Shown here: positions 46,271-58,334 of the stretch, piece after piece
Position numbering within the stretch: the first letter of the stretch is position 1
Layout: every line of letters starts with the position of its first letter
Source: Cocos nucifera
Lineage: Eukaryota; Streptophyta; Magnoliopsida; Arecales; Arecaceae
Assembly (NCBI GenBank): GCA_006176705.1
Contig: QRFJ01000386.1
Coordinates: 868,001-932,000, forward strand
DNA length: 64,000 nucleotides
Reading direction: 5' to 3'
Program-made: the position numbers and the translations under genes
The notes under the pieces: generated by a model
Database searches by the model: none
What the model was told of the DNA's origin: nothing
Seen by the model: the letters and a program-made list of their open reading frames with translations, nothing else

Positions 46271-48268
46271 TTAAACTCCGTTCGGAGCTCTAGATTCGCC
46301 GACCTCCGCTTGGTCAGGTAAGGTGATGACGACTGGGGGTAGTATCGATGCTACATCCTCGGCAGTCGGATCATCACGTGCGGGGCTAAAGACATCTTCC
46401 ATTTGAACTTTTCGACCCATAACTTCCTCGGCCTCCTTATCGTTCAACTTCAGGAGGTCCAAGTTCAGATCGAGGAAGATCTTCCAAATCTTCTCTTTTA
46501 GGTCTATACCCCTTTGTAGGTAGAGCGATGCAAAATTCATCTTGATGTTGCGGAATTCTTCCGAGGCATGAAAGGCCTCGACCGCCTCTACCCTGGCACC
46601 CTCCGCCCGCGCCCTCCTGACCTCCCTCTCCTCCAGCACCCGAGCTTCAGCCTTAGTCGGCTCGGATTCTAGTTGCTTCACCCTCTCCCTGAGGGACCTA
46701 ATCTCATCCTCGGCCTTCAGTCGAGATAACTAAGCATCGTCCTCCCTTCGGTTGGCTTAGGTGGCTTTCTCCTCAGCTTTCTTAGAGAGGCGCCGAACCT
46801 CTCTAATTACTTCGGCAAAATGGTCCACATGATGGATGAGCTTAAAAAAAAAAGAAAAGAAAGAAGAGAGAAGAAAAAGAAGCTGAGTTGAGAAATGAAC
46901 GAAAGAGCTAAAACAAAGGTCGGTAAAAAAGCTGATACATATTTGAAGGAAAAAATCGTAGGACTCTTGGATGTGGAAGGCACCCCCGACCTCCTCGAAG
47001 GTTTGGACGTCGGTCGATAAGATGACCGACTTCAGCAAGGAACGAGCAACACGGTAGTCGCCGACGCTCTTCCTTTTGTCCTCGATATCCGAGGAAACTT
47101 TCATCGAAGATACACTCCTCGAAACATCGGGTCCGCGGTCGGATATTTGGATGGAGATCTTCGGCCCATCCGAGCTTCTTTTAAAGAAAGATGCAGAAGG
47201 TCGAGGGATGGACTCCGCTGGAGCAGCAGATCGAATCAGCATCACAGCCTTCATCGGTGCCGATTTCTCCTTCCTCGGGGTGTTGGCCGCTCTTGAGGAA
47301 CCTCCCGCCATGGGCTGCGCCAGGACAGCCTCAGTCTAAGCACGTTTGGGGGCAACGGCCGCCCTCATCTTTCTCTTCTTCGCCATTTATCGAAGAGTTT
47401 CGAGGTCGGATGGATTCATCACTGGACAGAAAGCATAAGACTCGGTCAATGATAATGATGAGGAAAGAAAAGACAATCCAAACAAAATCGCATAAGAACA
47501 CTTACTCCTCGGATCAGTTGGAATCAGTCCGACCTTAAATAAGTTCTCTTCGATAAGGAACCTGGACAATGGGGGAGGAGCGAGACTAAAGATCTGACTT
47601 AAGGCCTCATCCTCGGCATCGGATAGTGTTGGAGGTCTGACGATCGACCTATGAGGTCGCCCCCATGATGTGCTGAAATCTCATGATTGCTCGATCGAAA
47701 CAAAAAAAAAGCGCTCCTTCCAATTATGCACCGAGGAAGGAGCACCTCAAAAAAGACAGCATCCTCTCCAAGGAGAGGCGTACCACCACCCGACCTCCGT
47801 CGGATGCTCTTTTAAAGTGAAGCAAGCTCAAAAAAGATAGAAGGTAGGCTCGACCCCGAGGAGAAGGCAGTGGGTGAAGAAGCCTAGGATCGGTCATCAG
47901 GAGTTCGGCACCAAACAACGAAAGCTAATTCTATACAGGTTCAAAAATTCGACGATTAAAAAATGGAAAGGCAACCTGAGGTCAGCTTTTAGTGATTCCT
48001 CGTAAACATCGATCCGTCCAGGATGAGGAAGAGCTATACGCTCCTTAGGACCGACGACCTCTAACTTAAAATCGTCGAAGATATGGTATTTCATCCTAAT
48101 GACTTCTAGGTCCTCCGAGGAGAGGATGAAATTTATTCTGAAAGGACCATAGTCCGAAACTTTACGTTCTTCGGATTTGCCCGAAGAACCTATTACCCCA
48201 GAATCGTGATCCTCATCAGAAGGGCTACCCGAGTCCCAAGAAGATTGGGATGGACTAAATTGACTCAT
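46271..48268 (-). pseudogene. Antisense accessory ORF of element B, Transposase_28-like N-terminus and coiled-coil C-terminus
   Basis: Encoded opposite to gag-pol between integrase and 3' LTR. It starts MSQFSPSQSSWDSGSPSDED (48268), then LEVIRMKYHIFDDFKLEV, HPGRIDVYEESLKADLRLP and HFLIVEFLNLYRISF. This resembles the plant family called putative gypsy type transposon (Pfam PF04195). A stop and frame change near 47897 are followed by a Ser/Lys-rich middle (about 47311-46990). The C-terminal part (46830-46271) is a charged coiled coil with VDHFAEVIREVRRLSKKAEE and LKAEDEIRSLRERVKQLE, ending PNGV. A GT...AG gap with a long pyrimidine tract at about 46955-46838 looks like an intron. The role of such antisense ORFs is unknown. 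Confidence 0.7.
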
Positions 48269-48707
48269 GAATGTGGAAAAGATTGACCTAAGGCACGAGG
48301 AGGCCGAGCAACGAGAAAAGTTAAGGCGGGGTCGACGATAGCTTGGCTGAGTTCGAGCTATTCCTCATGCACAAAGTACCAGAGTTCACCCTGTAAGCAA
48401 TAGTAGCAGTCAAAAAGAATAACATTGACTCCTATTTATAAGAGGCATGAATGGCTCTGATCTATCCTAATTTCATCTGCCCTTCTAGATCTTCGCCAGG
48501 TGTCATACACTAATTGGTCAGAATGGGCAGACCCGGATCAAAGCAACGAATGATTAGATTTTATGGTCGTTAGACTTCTCCCAATCTTATCATGCTACTG
48601 ATCTCCAACACGATAATGCGATCATGATTTGAAGATCGGCCTCGACTTCGACAGGGTACTTACATCGATCGCTCAAAGGTAGATCGACCACGTAAGTGGG
48701 GAACGAC

Positions 48708-49377
48708 TGTTGTGGAATGGGGCTGGTGCGACCTTGGCCTATTTAGGGTGGGCTGCCGACCTACCACAATGGATCGTCTGAGTAGAACGATGCGATACTT
48801 TGCCCGTGTTTAGCTGTAGGTCGGCCTAAGCTGACCTATAATTTCGTCCGACCTACTGAAGATCGCTTTCTAGCAAAATGATGTAGGCCTTCATACCTCA
48901 TCCTTGTCGAGTTCAGATCGACCGTCGAGCTATATGAATAGGATGATCTATCATAGCTCATCAATAGCCAACCTACAAAAATTGCATTCTCTTTGAATTA
49001 GAAAACTTGGATAAAAGAAGAATCTTTCGCAATCCCATCTCTCAAGAAGAAAAAAAATCTTCCGAATCAATCTGGGATAACAAACTCGAAAAGCTGTTAG
49101 AGTTCGAAATGGATACGACTCCAACCTCCCCTATAAATAAAGGAGCTCCGGGACCCTCTAGGTATGCCACTCAATTCGATGCTTTTTTTCTCATTGTTCT
49201 CCAATCTTCTAACTTGAGCATCGAAGGATCTTCACCGAAAAATACTCCGGTGGGGACTTTATTACAGGTGAACGGGTGAAGCTCCAAAGAAAGTTCATCC
49301 TCGATCTCATATTTCTCGATGGCCGAGCTCCTCCATTCTCGTCGGCCAACCTCAAGCCGAAAGATCCAGGAGCAGCA
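48708..49377 (+). repeat. 3' LTR of element B
   Basis: Starts TGTTGTGGAATGG after the purine tract AAGTGGGGAACGAC and ends CAGGAGCAGCA at 49377. TATAAATA is at 49132-49139. It mirrors 39631-40302 with scattered substitutions and small indels. Confidence 0.92.
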
Positions 49378-49599
49378 GAAGGCTACGTATGGATGGTAAT
49401 CCGATCGGATTGGACATAAATAGGTCAAATTATATAAGGATCAAATCAAAAATTTTTTTAATCTGAATATTAAATGAATCAGATTTTGAAATCTAAATCT
49501 GTTGATTAATAAATAGATTATCTGACCCGACTCATAGCCCGATATATATATACATATATTTATAAAGGAAGCGAAAAGAGACTGGAGAGGGGTCCTCAC

Positions 49600-49740
49600 C
49601 TTCACTGCGAGCTCATTCAGGCGGATCAGCACCTAGGCGGCCCTGAATCCATAGATCGCGCCCAGGGCTCTAGCACTAAGTACCCGGAGGTGATCGCCAT
49701 GAAGATGCCGATGAGGCCATTGCAGATTGATCACGACTAT
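49600..49740 (-). pseudogene. Possible captured exon in the hAT-like element, product unknown
   Basis: On the minus strand one frame reads VLSARALGAIYGFRAA, a stop, VLIRLNELAVKV and then a donor-like AAG|GTGAGG. The composition is GC-rich against AT-rich flanks. I do not recognise the protein, and the call rests only on composition and the exon-like edge. Confidence 0.25.
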
Positions 49741-50248
49741 GAATAGAGCTCATCGGACCGAGCAGTGATGATGGTGCGGCTGATGGTGGACCATTGGCTG
49801 TAGATGGAGATGATTGGCTTGAGGGGTGACGGTGGTGTGGCTAATGGTGGACCATTGGCCATGGATGGAGCCGATTGAGCTCCTTCTGGTGGTCAGCAAT
49901 GGCGGCGATTGGTGCAAGCGACTGCAAAGGTGATGGTGTGGAGGAACTTGCAAACCTTGGCACACTAGCATGGAAGAGGGAGGCGATGGAGGGTGAAGCG
50001 GCGAGAATTTAGGGATTTTTGGAGAAGGAGAAGAGGAAAGGGGTGAAGCGGTGTGAGTTCCTTCACTTTCGTCAGTCGGTGGGTGACAAGTGTCGAGTGT
50101 TTAATCGAGCCGCTCAAATTTTGTGGATCACAACCATGAGAATGGATCAACATTGAAATGGGCCGCTCAAACTTTGCCGCAATCTAAATATTTTAAATAA
50201 AAATTATAAATAAATTAAACAGGTTGGGTAGATTGAAAAATTTACACC

Positions 50249-51201
50249 TATTGGGGATAAACTCTGCTCATGCCGAAGTCTAGTTCGATGCTCAGTATAA
50301 TGCAACTAGTAGCCACGAAAAAGCTTCAGCGGACGAGCCTTAGCCGAGCTCCTTAGCGGCCGAGCCCTTTTTGAACTTCTTCAATCGATCGAACTCATTA
50401 GCGGCTGAAGTTCCGGTCAAACTCCTCCAATAGCCAGACTCCTCCTAGATATCTCCTTCGATCGAACTTCTCTAGGAGCCGGACTCCTCCTAGACATCTT
50501 CTTCGATCGGGCTTCTCTAAGAGCTGGGTTCCTCTCAGACATCTCCTTCGACTGGACTTCTATGAGAGTCGGGCTTCTAGATCCCTCCTTCAATCAAACT
50601 CCTTCTGGGCTTTCTCAGCTAGCGTTCCTCCCGAGCGACCCTTTCTAGCTGTATTTTCTTCGGAAGTCCGAACTCCTCCAAAATGGATATACGTTAAAGC
50701 TCTTCAATCCTCCATGCAATCTCGAGCGGCTCAATATCGGATGGCTGCGATCGTCACTATCGGTCCGCCGCATGCTACAGCGACCCACTATCAGGCGGCG
50801 ATGGCTGTCGCCATCAATCAGCTATAGGTGGCGTTACAGGTGGTGCCTACCTCCGTGACTGACTCTGTCAGACCTCGAGCAGCCCGCTATCTGACAGCTA
50901 CAACCATCACCATCAACCCGCTATAAGCTCCGACTATAAAAAGGATTCTCCAGATATGTTTTCAATAAGCTCTAAGCTCAAACCTCTAAGCTCTCCTCTC
51001 CTTCTCTAAACTCTGTCGAACTCATTTCAGAGCACTCCATTTCTATTGGTCAGAAGAGCTGACTTGATCGTCGGAGAGTTCTGTCGGAGCCACCCCCACC
51101 GACTTCGGATGGAACTTTATTTTGCAGATCTTCGATGGCGACCTCATTCTCCTCCATTCTAACTGAATCCGACGATAATCAGATTCTGCATTAACAGATT
51201 T
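50249..51201 (+). repeat. 5' LTR of element C
   Basis: Starts TATTGGGGATAAA (TG mutated to TA) and ends CTGCATTAACA. A promoter-like TATAAAAAGG lies at 50935. It contains degenerate ~50-bp sub-repeats with CTCCTCC / GGAG dyads at 50430-50600. A near-match to the shared primer-binding motif (TTTGACGCTAGAGGAAGGGC) follows immediately. Confidence 0.85.
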
Positions 51202-51445
51202 GACGCTAGAGGAAGGGCCCCCTCTGCTTCTGAGGTTTCTTTATTCTTAAAGGAGTGCTCAGCGATGACCTCTTTCTCTCCTCTCTAGAGATCTTTCTTC
51301 TTCCTCTCTAGAACTCTTTTTTGAGAGAAAATGCCCCCTATGAGAGCTTCGATCTGACGATCGATGGCCTCCGCGGCCCGATCCTGTTCAGATCTGTCTG
51401 CTCCCGCTCTAGCCCTAGCAATCTAGGTTTCGCCTGTAGCTGCGG

Positions 51446-52390
51446 TGGATATGAAGCAGTTCGACCCGCTCGTCCAATAGGTTCGTGGCCTCACGGAGGC
51501 GATGCAGACGGTGCAGGCCATGCATTGACAAGTCCCAGCACCGGCTCAATCGGCATGGGATTTTTTAGAGCCCTATGGTCCGATCTAGAAATGGCCGACT
51601 TAGGCTACCCAGCCTTCGATCCCCGAAAGAGGAAAGCAGAGGATGGAGGCCCCCTGCTCGGACCATGACTCGATCCAGGGGGAAGCTTCGCACCCATTCT
51701 ACCAGAAAATCTTGGAGATCAAAGATCGTGAAGATCTCCTGGATCAAAGGCTCTTAGAAATAAGCCGACGAATCGAAGAACTCCATCACATTCTCTCCTT
51801 ACGTGGTAATGATATTTGTACTGACCCTCCTTTTTCATAAAAAAATTATGCAGGAATTGATCCTGCCGAACTTCAAGCTCTTGCAGTTCGAGAGTTACGA
51901 TCGGACCATCGATCCGATCGACCATCTGAAAGCCTTTCAGATAATGATGTTGCTCCATGGCGTGCCAGATGCTATCTTATGCCGGACTTTCCTCTCTACC
52001 CTTAAGGGAGCCACCAAAAATTGGTACTCGACGCTTAAGTCAAGTACCATCTTATCGTTTGATCAAATAAGCCAACAGTTCGCAGTCCACTTCATCAGTA
52101 GTCGACGTCCGTGCTGAGGTTCGAATCCCTTGATGACCATTAGGCAGAAGGAAGGAGAACCCATCCGGGCTTATGTCATCTGATTTAATGCTGCCGCATT
52201 GGAGGTCTGAAACCTAGACCAATCAATCACCATGGCCGCCCTCAAGGGTGGCCTTCAGAAGAATGACTTACTATTCTCCCTGAAAAAGAAGTATCCCAAA
52301 AACTTTGCTGATATGCTAGCTCGAGCTAAAGGTTATGCCCGAGCTGAGGAGGCCTTCAAGGCCAACGACGATGAAGCCAGCGGCAAGCGG
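51446..52390 (+). pseudogene. Element C gag remnant
   Basis: An N-terminal part with FDPLVQ-like sequence and the helix KILEIKDREDLLDQRLLE (51690-51760) precedes the core: LPNFKLLQFESYDRTIDPID then HLKAF, LHGVPDAILCRTF and KNWYSTL (51860-52040), the conserved gag family pattern. After a stop near 52117 it continues out of frame through KKYPKNFADMLARAKGYAR to about 52390. At least four stops. Confidence 0.82.
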
Positions 52391-52633
52391 TGAATCGGCA
52401 AGCCGGGCAGGCCCGCCGAAGAAGAAAAGTGGAGTGAAGCTCGACCATGTTCCCAGACTCCTTCTGGTTGCAGGCAAGCCCGAACTTTCTCTCAAACCCG
52501 AAGGCGGAGAAGCCCCGAGGGAAAGACACACTGAGGTTCTCCCCAATGAAGATTTCACAACTACACCCTCCTTAACGCTTCGAAGATCCAAGTGCTGATG
52601 AAAATCAGAGAATAACTTTCGAGATCAGAGAGG

Positions 52634-53557
52634 ATGCATTTCCGCCTCAGCAAGCGCAATTCCAACAAGTTTTATCTTTATCATCATGACCACAGCCATG
52701 ATACTGAGGAGTGCATCCAACTCCAAGATGAGATCGAAGAGCTCGTCAGACGAGGTAGACTTGGCCGATTTCTGTGGAGAAGGCTTGAAGAGTGGAAGGG
52801 TCGGTTGAGGGCGTTACCACTAAGTGAGGAGGACCAACAAGAAGATCGACCGTCTCTCGACGTCATCAATACTATCTCGGAGGGACTTCAACCAGGAGAG
52901 GCCAGTGGATCCGAGGGATCGGTGAAGAGACGGAGGACCAAGAAACCCATGACCTTTACCGAGGTGGACGCCCAGGGGGTCCAATTTTTGCATAATGACG
53001 TGGTTGTAATTTTTTTAAACATCGTCGACTATGATGTACACCGCATTTTGGTGGATAATGGAAGTTCTATCGATGTATTATTTTACGATGCCTTCTCAAA
53101 AATATCCTTACTCGATGATCGCTTGGGGCTTATAAACTCTCCGCTGGTAGGATTCACTGGCAACGTCGTACCAGTTGAAGGCATAATAACTTTGATTGTG
53201 ACGGTAGGGCAACGCTCGAAACTGGCTAAAGTGCAGGTCGATTTCCTAGTTGTGAGGACTCCATCCGCCTACAATGCCATTTTTGGCCGATCTAGTCTAA
53301 ATGCACTTCGGACGGTGGTGTCAACATATTATTTGAAGATAAAGTTTTCGATAAGTCATGAAATCAGAGAGGTCGGAGGAGACCAGACTCTGATGAGGCA
53401 CTGCTACTCAATCGCCCTACATAAGGAAGAACGATCCGACCCTTATCTTGTTGACGGACTGGATGTCCGCGATGATCTCACTGAGAAGCAGGGCGAGCTT
53501 ATGGAGGACCTCATCTCTGTGCCCTTAAATGATGGGAACATGGAGCACACGGTGTAG
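52634..53557 (+). pseudogene. Element C gag end and protease, 307 codons open
   Basis: This is the longest open frame of the element. It begins in the end of gag with FYLYHHDHSHDTEECIQLQ, then an acidic linker, then the protease: ILVDNGSSIDVLFYDAF has an intact D-N-G-S-S active site, and AYNAIFGRSSLNALRTV is the conserved end of the domain. It stops at 53555 before the reverse transcriptase. The ATG at 52634 is internal to the original frame, not a true start. Confidence 0.85.
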
Positions 53558-53639
53558 ATTAGCTCCAACTTGGCAGGCAAGGTTCGGAAGCAACTCATTG
53601 CCTTTCTCAGAAAAAATGTGGACGTTTTCGCTTGAACCC

Positions 53640-54463
53640 CAGCTGACATGCCGGGGATTGATGCTGAGGTCATGGAATATTGACTAACCGTCGATCCGAG
53701 GCATCGATTGATAAAAGAAAAGATGCGCCACCATGTCCTGGAGAGGTAGAAAGCAATCATCGAAGAAGTAGACAAGCTCATCAAAGTCGGATTCATCCAT
53801 AAGATTAATTATCCGACCTGGATCTCAAACGTGGTCCTCGTCAAAAAAGCGAACAACAAGTGGAGGACGTGCATTGACTTCAAAAAGTTGAACAAGGTCT
53901 GCCTAAAATATAGCTATCCTCTACTCAGGATTGATCAACTGGTGGATGCAACCTTGGGCCACGAGCTCCTCACCTTCATGGATGTCTTTTCTAGTTATAA
54001 CCAGATACAGATGGCATCCGAGAATGAAGAGAAGATCGCTTTCGTTACTGACCATGGTCTTTATTGTTATAAGGTCATGCCCTTTGGACTCAAAAATGTA
54101 GGAGCAACGTACCGACATTTAGTCAATAAGATCTTCAAGGAGCAGATCGGCTGCAACATGGAGGTGTACGTGGATGATATGCTCGTCAAAAGTCAAGCTT
54201 CAATAGACCATCTCGCCGACCTTAAAGAGACCTTAGGTGCACTCAGGAAGCACAAGATGAAACTGAACTTGACCAAGTGCGCCTTTGGCATGACCTCCAA
54301 AAAATTCCTAGGATTCATGATGTCGAGATATGAAATCGAAGCAAACTCCGAAAAAATCCAAGCCATTCAGAAGATGACTGCTCCGAAGATGATCAAGAAA
54401 GTTCAGCGCTTGATCGAAAAGGTGGCATCCCTAAATCGCTTTGTCTCGAGGTCAGTCGAATGA
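53640..54463 (+). pseudogene. Element C reverse transcriptase remnant
   Basis: Upstream pieces (FIRKINYPTWISN-like, 53790-53830) lead into the open frame 53831-54463: VVLVKKANNKWRTCIDF, SYPLLRIDQLVDATLG, the PFGLKN motif, and the catalytic box YVDDMLVKS near 54170. It then runs through FLGFMMSRYEIEAN into the connection region and ends at TGA 54461. A stop at 53748 and others upstream separate it from the protease frame. Confidence 0.88.
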
Positions 54464-54466
54464 TGT

Positions 54467-55470
54467 GTGCCATTCTTCCAAGTTCTCAGACAACCAAAGA
54501 ATTTCTATTGGATGGTGGAGTGCCAACAGACATTCGAGGAGCTTAAAAACTACCTCGACTCACCTCCACTGCTAGTAAAGCTCAAACTCGGAGAGGAATT
54601 ATTCCTATATCTAGCTGTCTCTTCAGTGGCTCTAATGGCAGTCCTGGTCAAGAAAGAAGTGAAGACGCAGCGACCAATCTACTACGTGAGTCGAATCTTG
54701 AGGGATGCGGAGATTAGGTATTCTAGGTTAGAAAAACTAACTTACTCTCTTCTAATTGCTGTCAGGAGGCTCCGACCTTATTTTCAGGAGCACACCATTA
54801 CAGTCCTCATGGACCAACCAATAAAAGCAGTCCTTCACCGAGCGGACGCTTTCGAGAGAATCATAAAATAGGCAATCGAGCTCACAGAGTTCGACATCAA
54901 CTACCAGTCCCGACCATCGATCAAGGCCCAGAAACTAGTAGATTTTGTATTAGAATGCACCATTCCAGTCGAAGCTGAGCTTGAACAGAATGAGACTAGC
55001 ACCCTATTATCGCAGTCGAATCTCTCCGAGGAAAGTGCCGACCTCCCCGAAGGCTTCTAGGCTCTATACGTGGATGGTTCGTCCAACTCCGCTGGAGCTG
55101 ATATAGGGCTGATCTTAGTCAGCCCCGAGGGAGTCGTCATCGAGTACGCACTATGCTTCGAGTTTCCTGCGATCAATAATGGAGCCGAATATGAAGTACT
55201 AATCGTCGGATTAAAAATAGTAAAAAAATTAAAAATAGATCAACTTCAAGTTTACAGCGATTTTCAGCTGGTGGTCGGCCAAGTTAATTGCAGCTATGAA
55301 GCGCGGAAGGAAAGCATGGTGAGATACCTTGGGAAAGTGAAAGATTTGACTCCAACCTTTGATAGTTTCGACATTCAACAGATTTCGAAGACGGAAAATG
55401 CAAAAGCCAATCTTCTCTCCAAGTTGGCCACTTCAGCCCCAACCGAGCTGTCCAAAGAAGTATTTTTGGA
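54467..55470 (+). pseudogene. Element C dual RNase H region
   Basis: 54467-54871 reads QPIYYVSRILRDAEIRYSRL then YFQEHTITVLMDQPI, the gypsy RNase H, up to a stop at 54869. From 55063 the archaeal-type RNase H follows: LYVDGSSNSAGADIGLI, NNGAEYEVLIVGLKI, VYSDFQLVVGQV and ISKTENAKANLLSKLA. The tandem RNase H arrangement is the Tat-lineage signature. Confidence 0.85.
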
Positions 55471-55639
55471 GACTTTGAAGTGCCCAACCCTAGAGGAATC
55501 TGAGATTGTTCTGCAGATAGAATTCGAGCCAAGCTGGATCGATCCGTTGGTCGCCTACCTCAAGGAGGGGGTCCTTTCTCATGATCCGAAAGAAGCTCGA
55601 AAACTCAGAAATCAGGTCTTCCGCTACATTTTGCATGAA

Positions 55640-56740
55640 GACAGGTTGTATAAAAGGTCATACTCGCTCCCGTTGCTGAGATGTATCCGATCTTCAGAGG
55701 CCAACCTCGTATTATAGGAGGTGCACGAAGGACTCTGCGAAAGTCACGTAGGAGTCAGGTTCCTATCACAAAAACTACTTCGATAAGGGTACTATTGGTC
55801 GACCTTGTTTCATAATTCCATGGAGTATATGAAGAAGTGCGACCATTGTCAAAAGAACGCCAGCGTACAAAGGCAGCCGGTATTCAAGCTTGCTCCGCTA
55901 AGCGCATCTTGGCCATTTGCACAATGAGGAATGGACATACTTGGCTCCTTTCTGACAGCATTCGGGCAGCGAAAGTTTCTTCTGATCGCGATCGACTATT
56001 TCACTAAGTGGATCGAAGCCGAACCACTAGCGAAGATTACCGAGGCCAAGGTGTAGGACTTCATTTGAAAGTTACTAGTCTGTCGGTTTGGTCTGCTCCA
56101 AACTCTTATAACTGATAATGGGCGACAGTTTGCTGGGGCGAGGTTCGTCGAGTTCTACGAATAACTAAACATCTTCCACCACTTCACATCGGTGGCTCAC
56201 CCACAGGCCAAAGAAAAAGCTGAGGTGACCAACCGAACCCTGCTGCAAGGCATCAAGATGAGGCTCGATAGAGGAAAGGAAGCCTAGGTGGATGAACTCT
56301 ACCATATTCTCTGGGCGTACCAAACTACACAAAGGATACCGACCGGAGAAACACCATTTACCTTGGCCTTCGGCACGGAGGCAGTCATCCCGATCGAACT
56401 TAAGCTCTTGTCTGCACGAATCGTGCGCTTCAACGAGCAGCACAATCCATAGGACCTCAGAGTTAACCTCGACCTGCTGGAAGAAAAAAGGAAGAAAGCC
56501 CGCATCCAGATGGCAGCCTACAGATGAAAGGTGGCTCGGTACTATAACTCTAGAGTTAGAAGCAAGATGTTCGGAGTGGAAAACTTAGTGCTCTAGTGAG
56601 TCGCTATCTCTCAGCCTCAGAGCCAGGGAAAGCTCATCCTTAATTGGGAAGGTCCGTATGAAGTGGTGGAGGTCATCCGATCCGGTACTTATCGTTTGAA
56701 GGAGCTTGGAGGGATGATGCTTCCATGACCTTAGAACTCA
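55640..56740 (+). pseudogene. Element C integrase remnant
   Basis: HEGLCESHVG and KKCDHCQKN give the HHCC finger. The core has LIAIDYFTKWIEAEPL (first Asp, about 55985), LITDNGRQFAGARF (second Asp, about 56110) and KAEVTNRTLLQGIKMRL (Glu, about 56220), then WAYQTTQRIPTGETPF and a GPY/F-like end near 56650-56740. At least seven in-frame stops make it inactive. Confidence 0.85.
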
Positions 56741-56939
56741 GAAAACTTGAGAATATATTACCAGTAATCTTCTTTCAATAAAACTGCTTCATTTCAGCAT
56801 TATCATTCCCTGGTGCAAGAATTATGCGACGACAGAAAAGAAATGACCGAAAGTGGCCGCATTGGGAACAGAAGGAGAACCCCATCCTAAATACGAGTAG
56901 AGTCGAAGACCGAGCTTCGAGGTCTTTGCCAGCAGGGAT

Positions 56940-58230
56940 CCGAGGAGTTCAACATTCAACCTCGACTATAGAAGATAAGATCTTTCTCGAGGCGACCTCG
57001 ATCGTAGGAGATAAGATCTCCTCCGAGGTAACCTCGACCGTAGGAGATGAGATCTCCTCCGAGCGATCAGACCAACCTCGATTGCAGAAGATAAGATCTT
57101 CCTCGAGCGCCCGTATTAATCCCGACTGCAGGAGATAAGATCTTTTCCGAGGCAACCTCAACCATAGGAGATAAGATCTCCCCTGAGTGAGCGGGCCAAC
57201 CTTGGTTGCAGGAGATAAGATCTCTTCCGAGTGTTTGTATCAACCTCGACCGTAGAAGATAAGATTTTCCTCGAGGCGACCTCGGTCGCAGGAGATAAGA
57301 TCTCTCCCGAGGCAACTCCGACCGTAGGAGATGAGATTTCCCCCAAGCGATCGGACCAACCTCGGTTGCAGGAGATAAGATCTCCCCTGAGCGCCCGTAT
57401 GAACCTCGACTGTAGGAGATAAGATCTCCCCCGAGGCAACTCGACGGGGAAGATGAGATTCTTCCCCCGAGCGATCCGACCAACCTCGATTGCTGGAGAT
57501 AAGATCTCTCCCAGCGCCCGTATCAATCTCGACTGTAGGAGATAAAATCTCTCTTCGAGCGTCCGTATCAACCTCGACCGTAGGAGATAAGATCTCCCCC
57601 GAGGTGACCTCGACCGTAGGAGATAAATCTCCCTCGAGTCAACCCCGACCGCAGGAGATGAGATCTCCTCCGAGCGACCGAGCCAACCTCGGTTGTAGGA
57701 GATAAGATCTCCTCCGAGCGTCCATATGAACCTCGACTGTAGGAGACATGATCTCCTCCGAAGCAACCTCGATCGCAGAAGATAAGATCTCCCCCAAGCG
57801 ATCGGACCAACCTCAATTGCAGGAGATAAGATCTCCCCCAAGTGCCCGTATCAATCTCAACTGCAGGAGATAAAATCTCCCCCGAGCGCCCGTATGAATC
57901 TCAGTTGCAGGAGGTAAGATCTCCCCTGAGGCTACCTCACCTGCAGGAGATAAGATCTCCCCCGAGCCAACCTCGGCTGTAAGAGATGAGATCTCCTCCG
58001 GGCCTCAACCTCAGCTCCAGGGGATAAGATCTCTCCGGAGTCAACCTCGACTGCAGGAGAGTAGATCTCCCCCGAGTCAGCCTCGGCTGCTGAAGATAAT
58101 ATCGCCCCCGAGGAGCTCAACCTCCGACCTCGACCACAGGAGACGAGATCTACTTTAACCTCTGCTGGAGATGAGATCTCACCCGGGCTTTAACCTCAAT
58201 ATTAACTTTGGCTGGAAATGAGATTTCCCC
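56940..58230 (+). repeat. Hairpin-forming minisatellite array of element C (~45-bp unit)
   Basis: About 28 units related to the array of element A. The core GGAGATAAGATCTCC keeps arms GGAGAT/ATCTCC. Outer arms persist, for example CTCGG at 57281-57285 with CCGAG at 57307-57311. Spacers differ from A (for example GCGCCCGTATGAA, GCGATCGGACCAA) and fall into two or three alternating types. The array again lies between integrase and the 3' LTR. Long minus-strand open frames here (up to 227 codons) come from the repeat. Confidence 0.9.
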
Positions 58231-58334
58231 CGAGCTTCAACCTAAACCAGCACGGAGCCCAGGAGAGGACTTCCGCAGTCATCTTTTCTGCACTCTCTTC
58301 CTTCAAGTTTCGAACTCGAAAGTGGGGAGACTAT

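Larger units (their letters stand above)
39631..49377 (+). mobile_element. Element B: full-length Ty3/gypsy LTR retrotransposon, Tat lineage
   Basis: Bounded by the exact 5-bp target duplication GAAGG (39626-39630 and 49378-49382). LTRs are 672 and 670 bp; the primer-binding motif follows the 5' LTR directly. Domain order is gag, protease, reverse transcriptase, RNase H, second RNase H, integrase, then an antisense frame, then 3' LTR. The order RT-RNH-INT is Ty3/gypsy, and the second RNase H after the first is the mark of the Tat lineage. Every sense gene carries stops or frameshifts, so it cannot move by itself. The LTRs differ at many positions, so the insertion is not recent. It landed about 5 bp from the left end of a hAT-like element. 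Confidence 0.92.

Noticed and set aside
57067..57841. Minus-strand open frames of 138 and 227 codons over the minisatellite
   Set aside because: They follow the repeat unit, have no recognisable domain, and exist because the repeat lacks stops; the array is better explained as non-coding.
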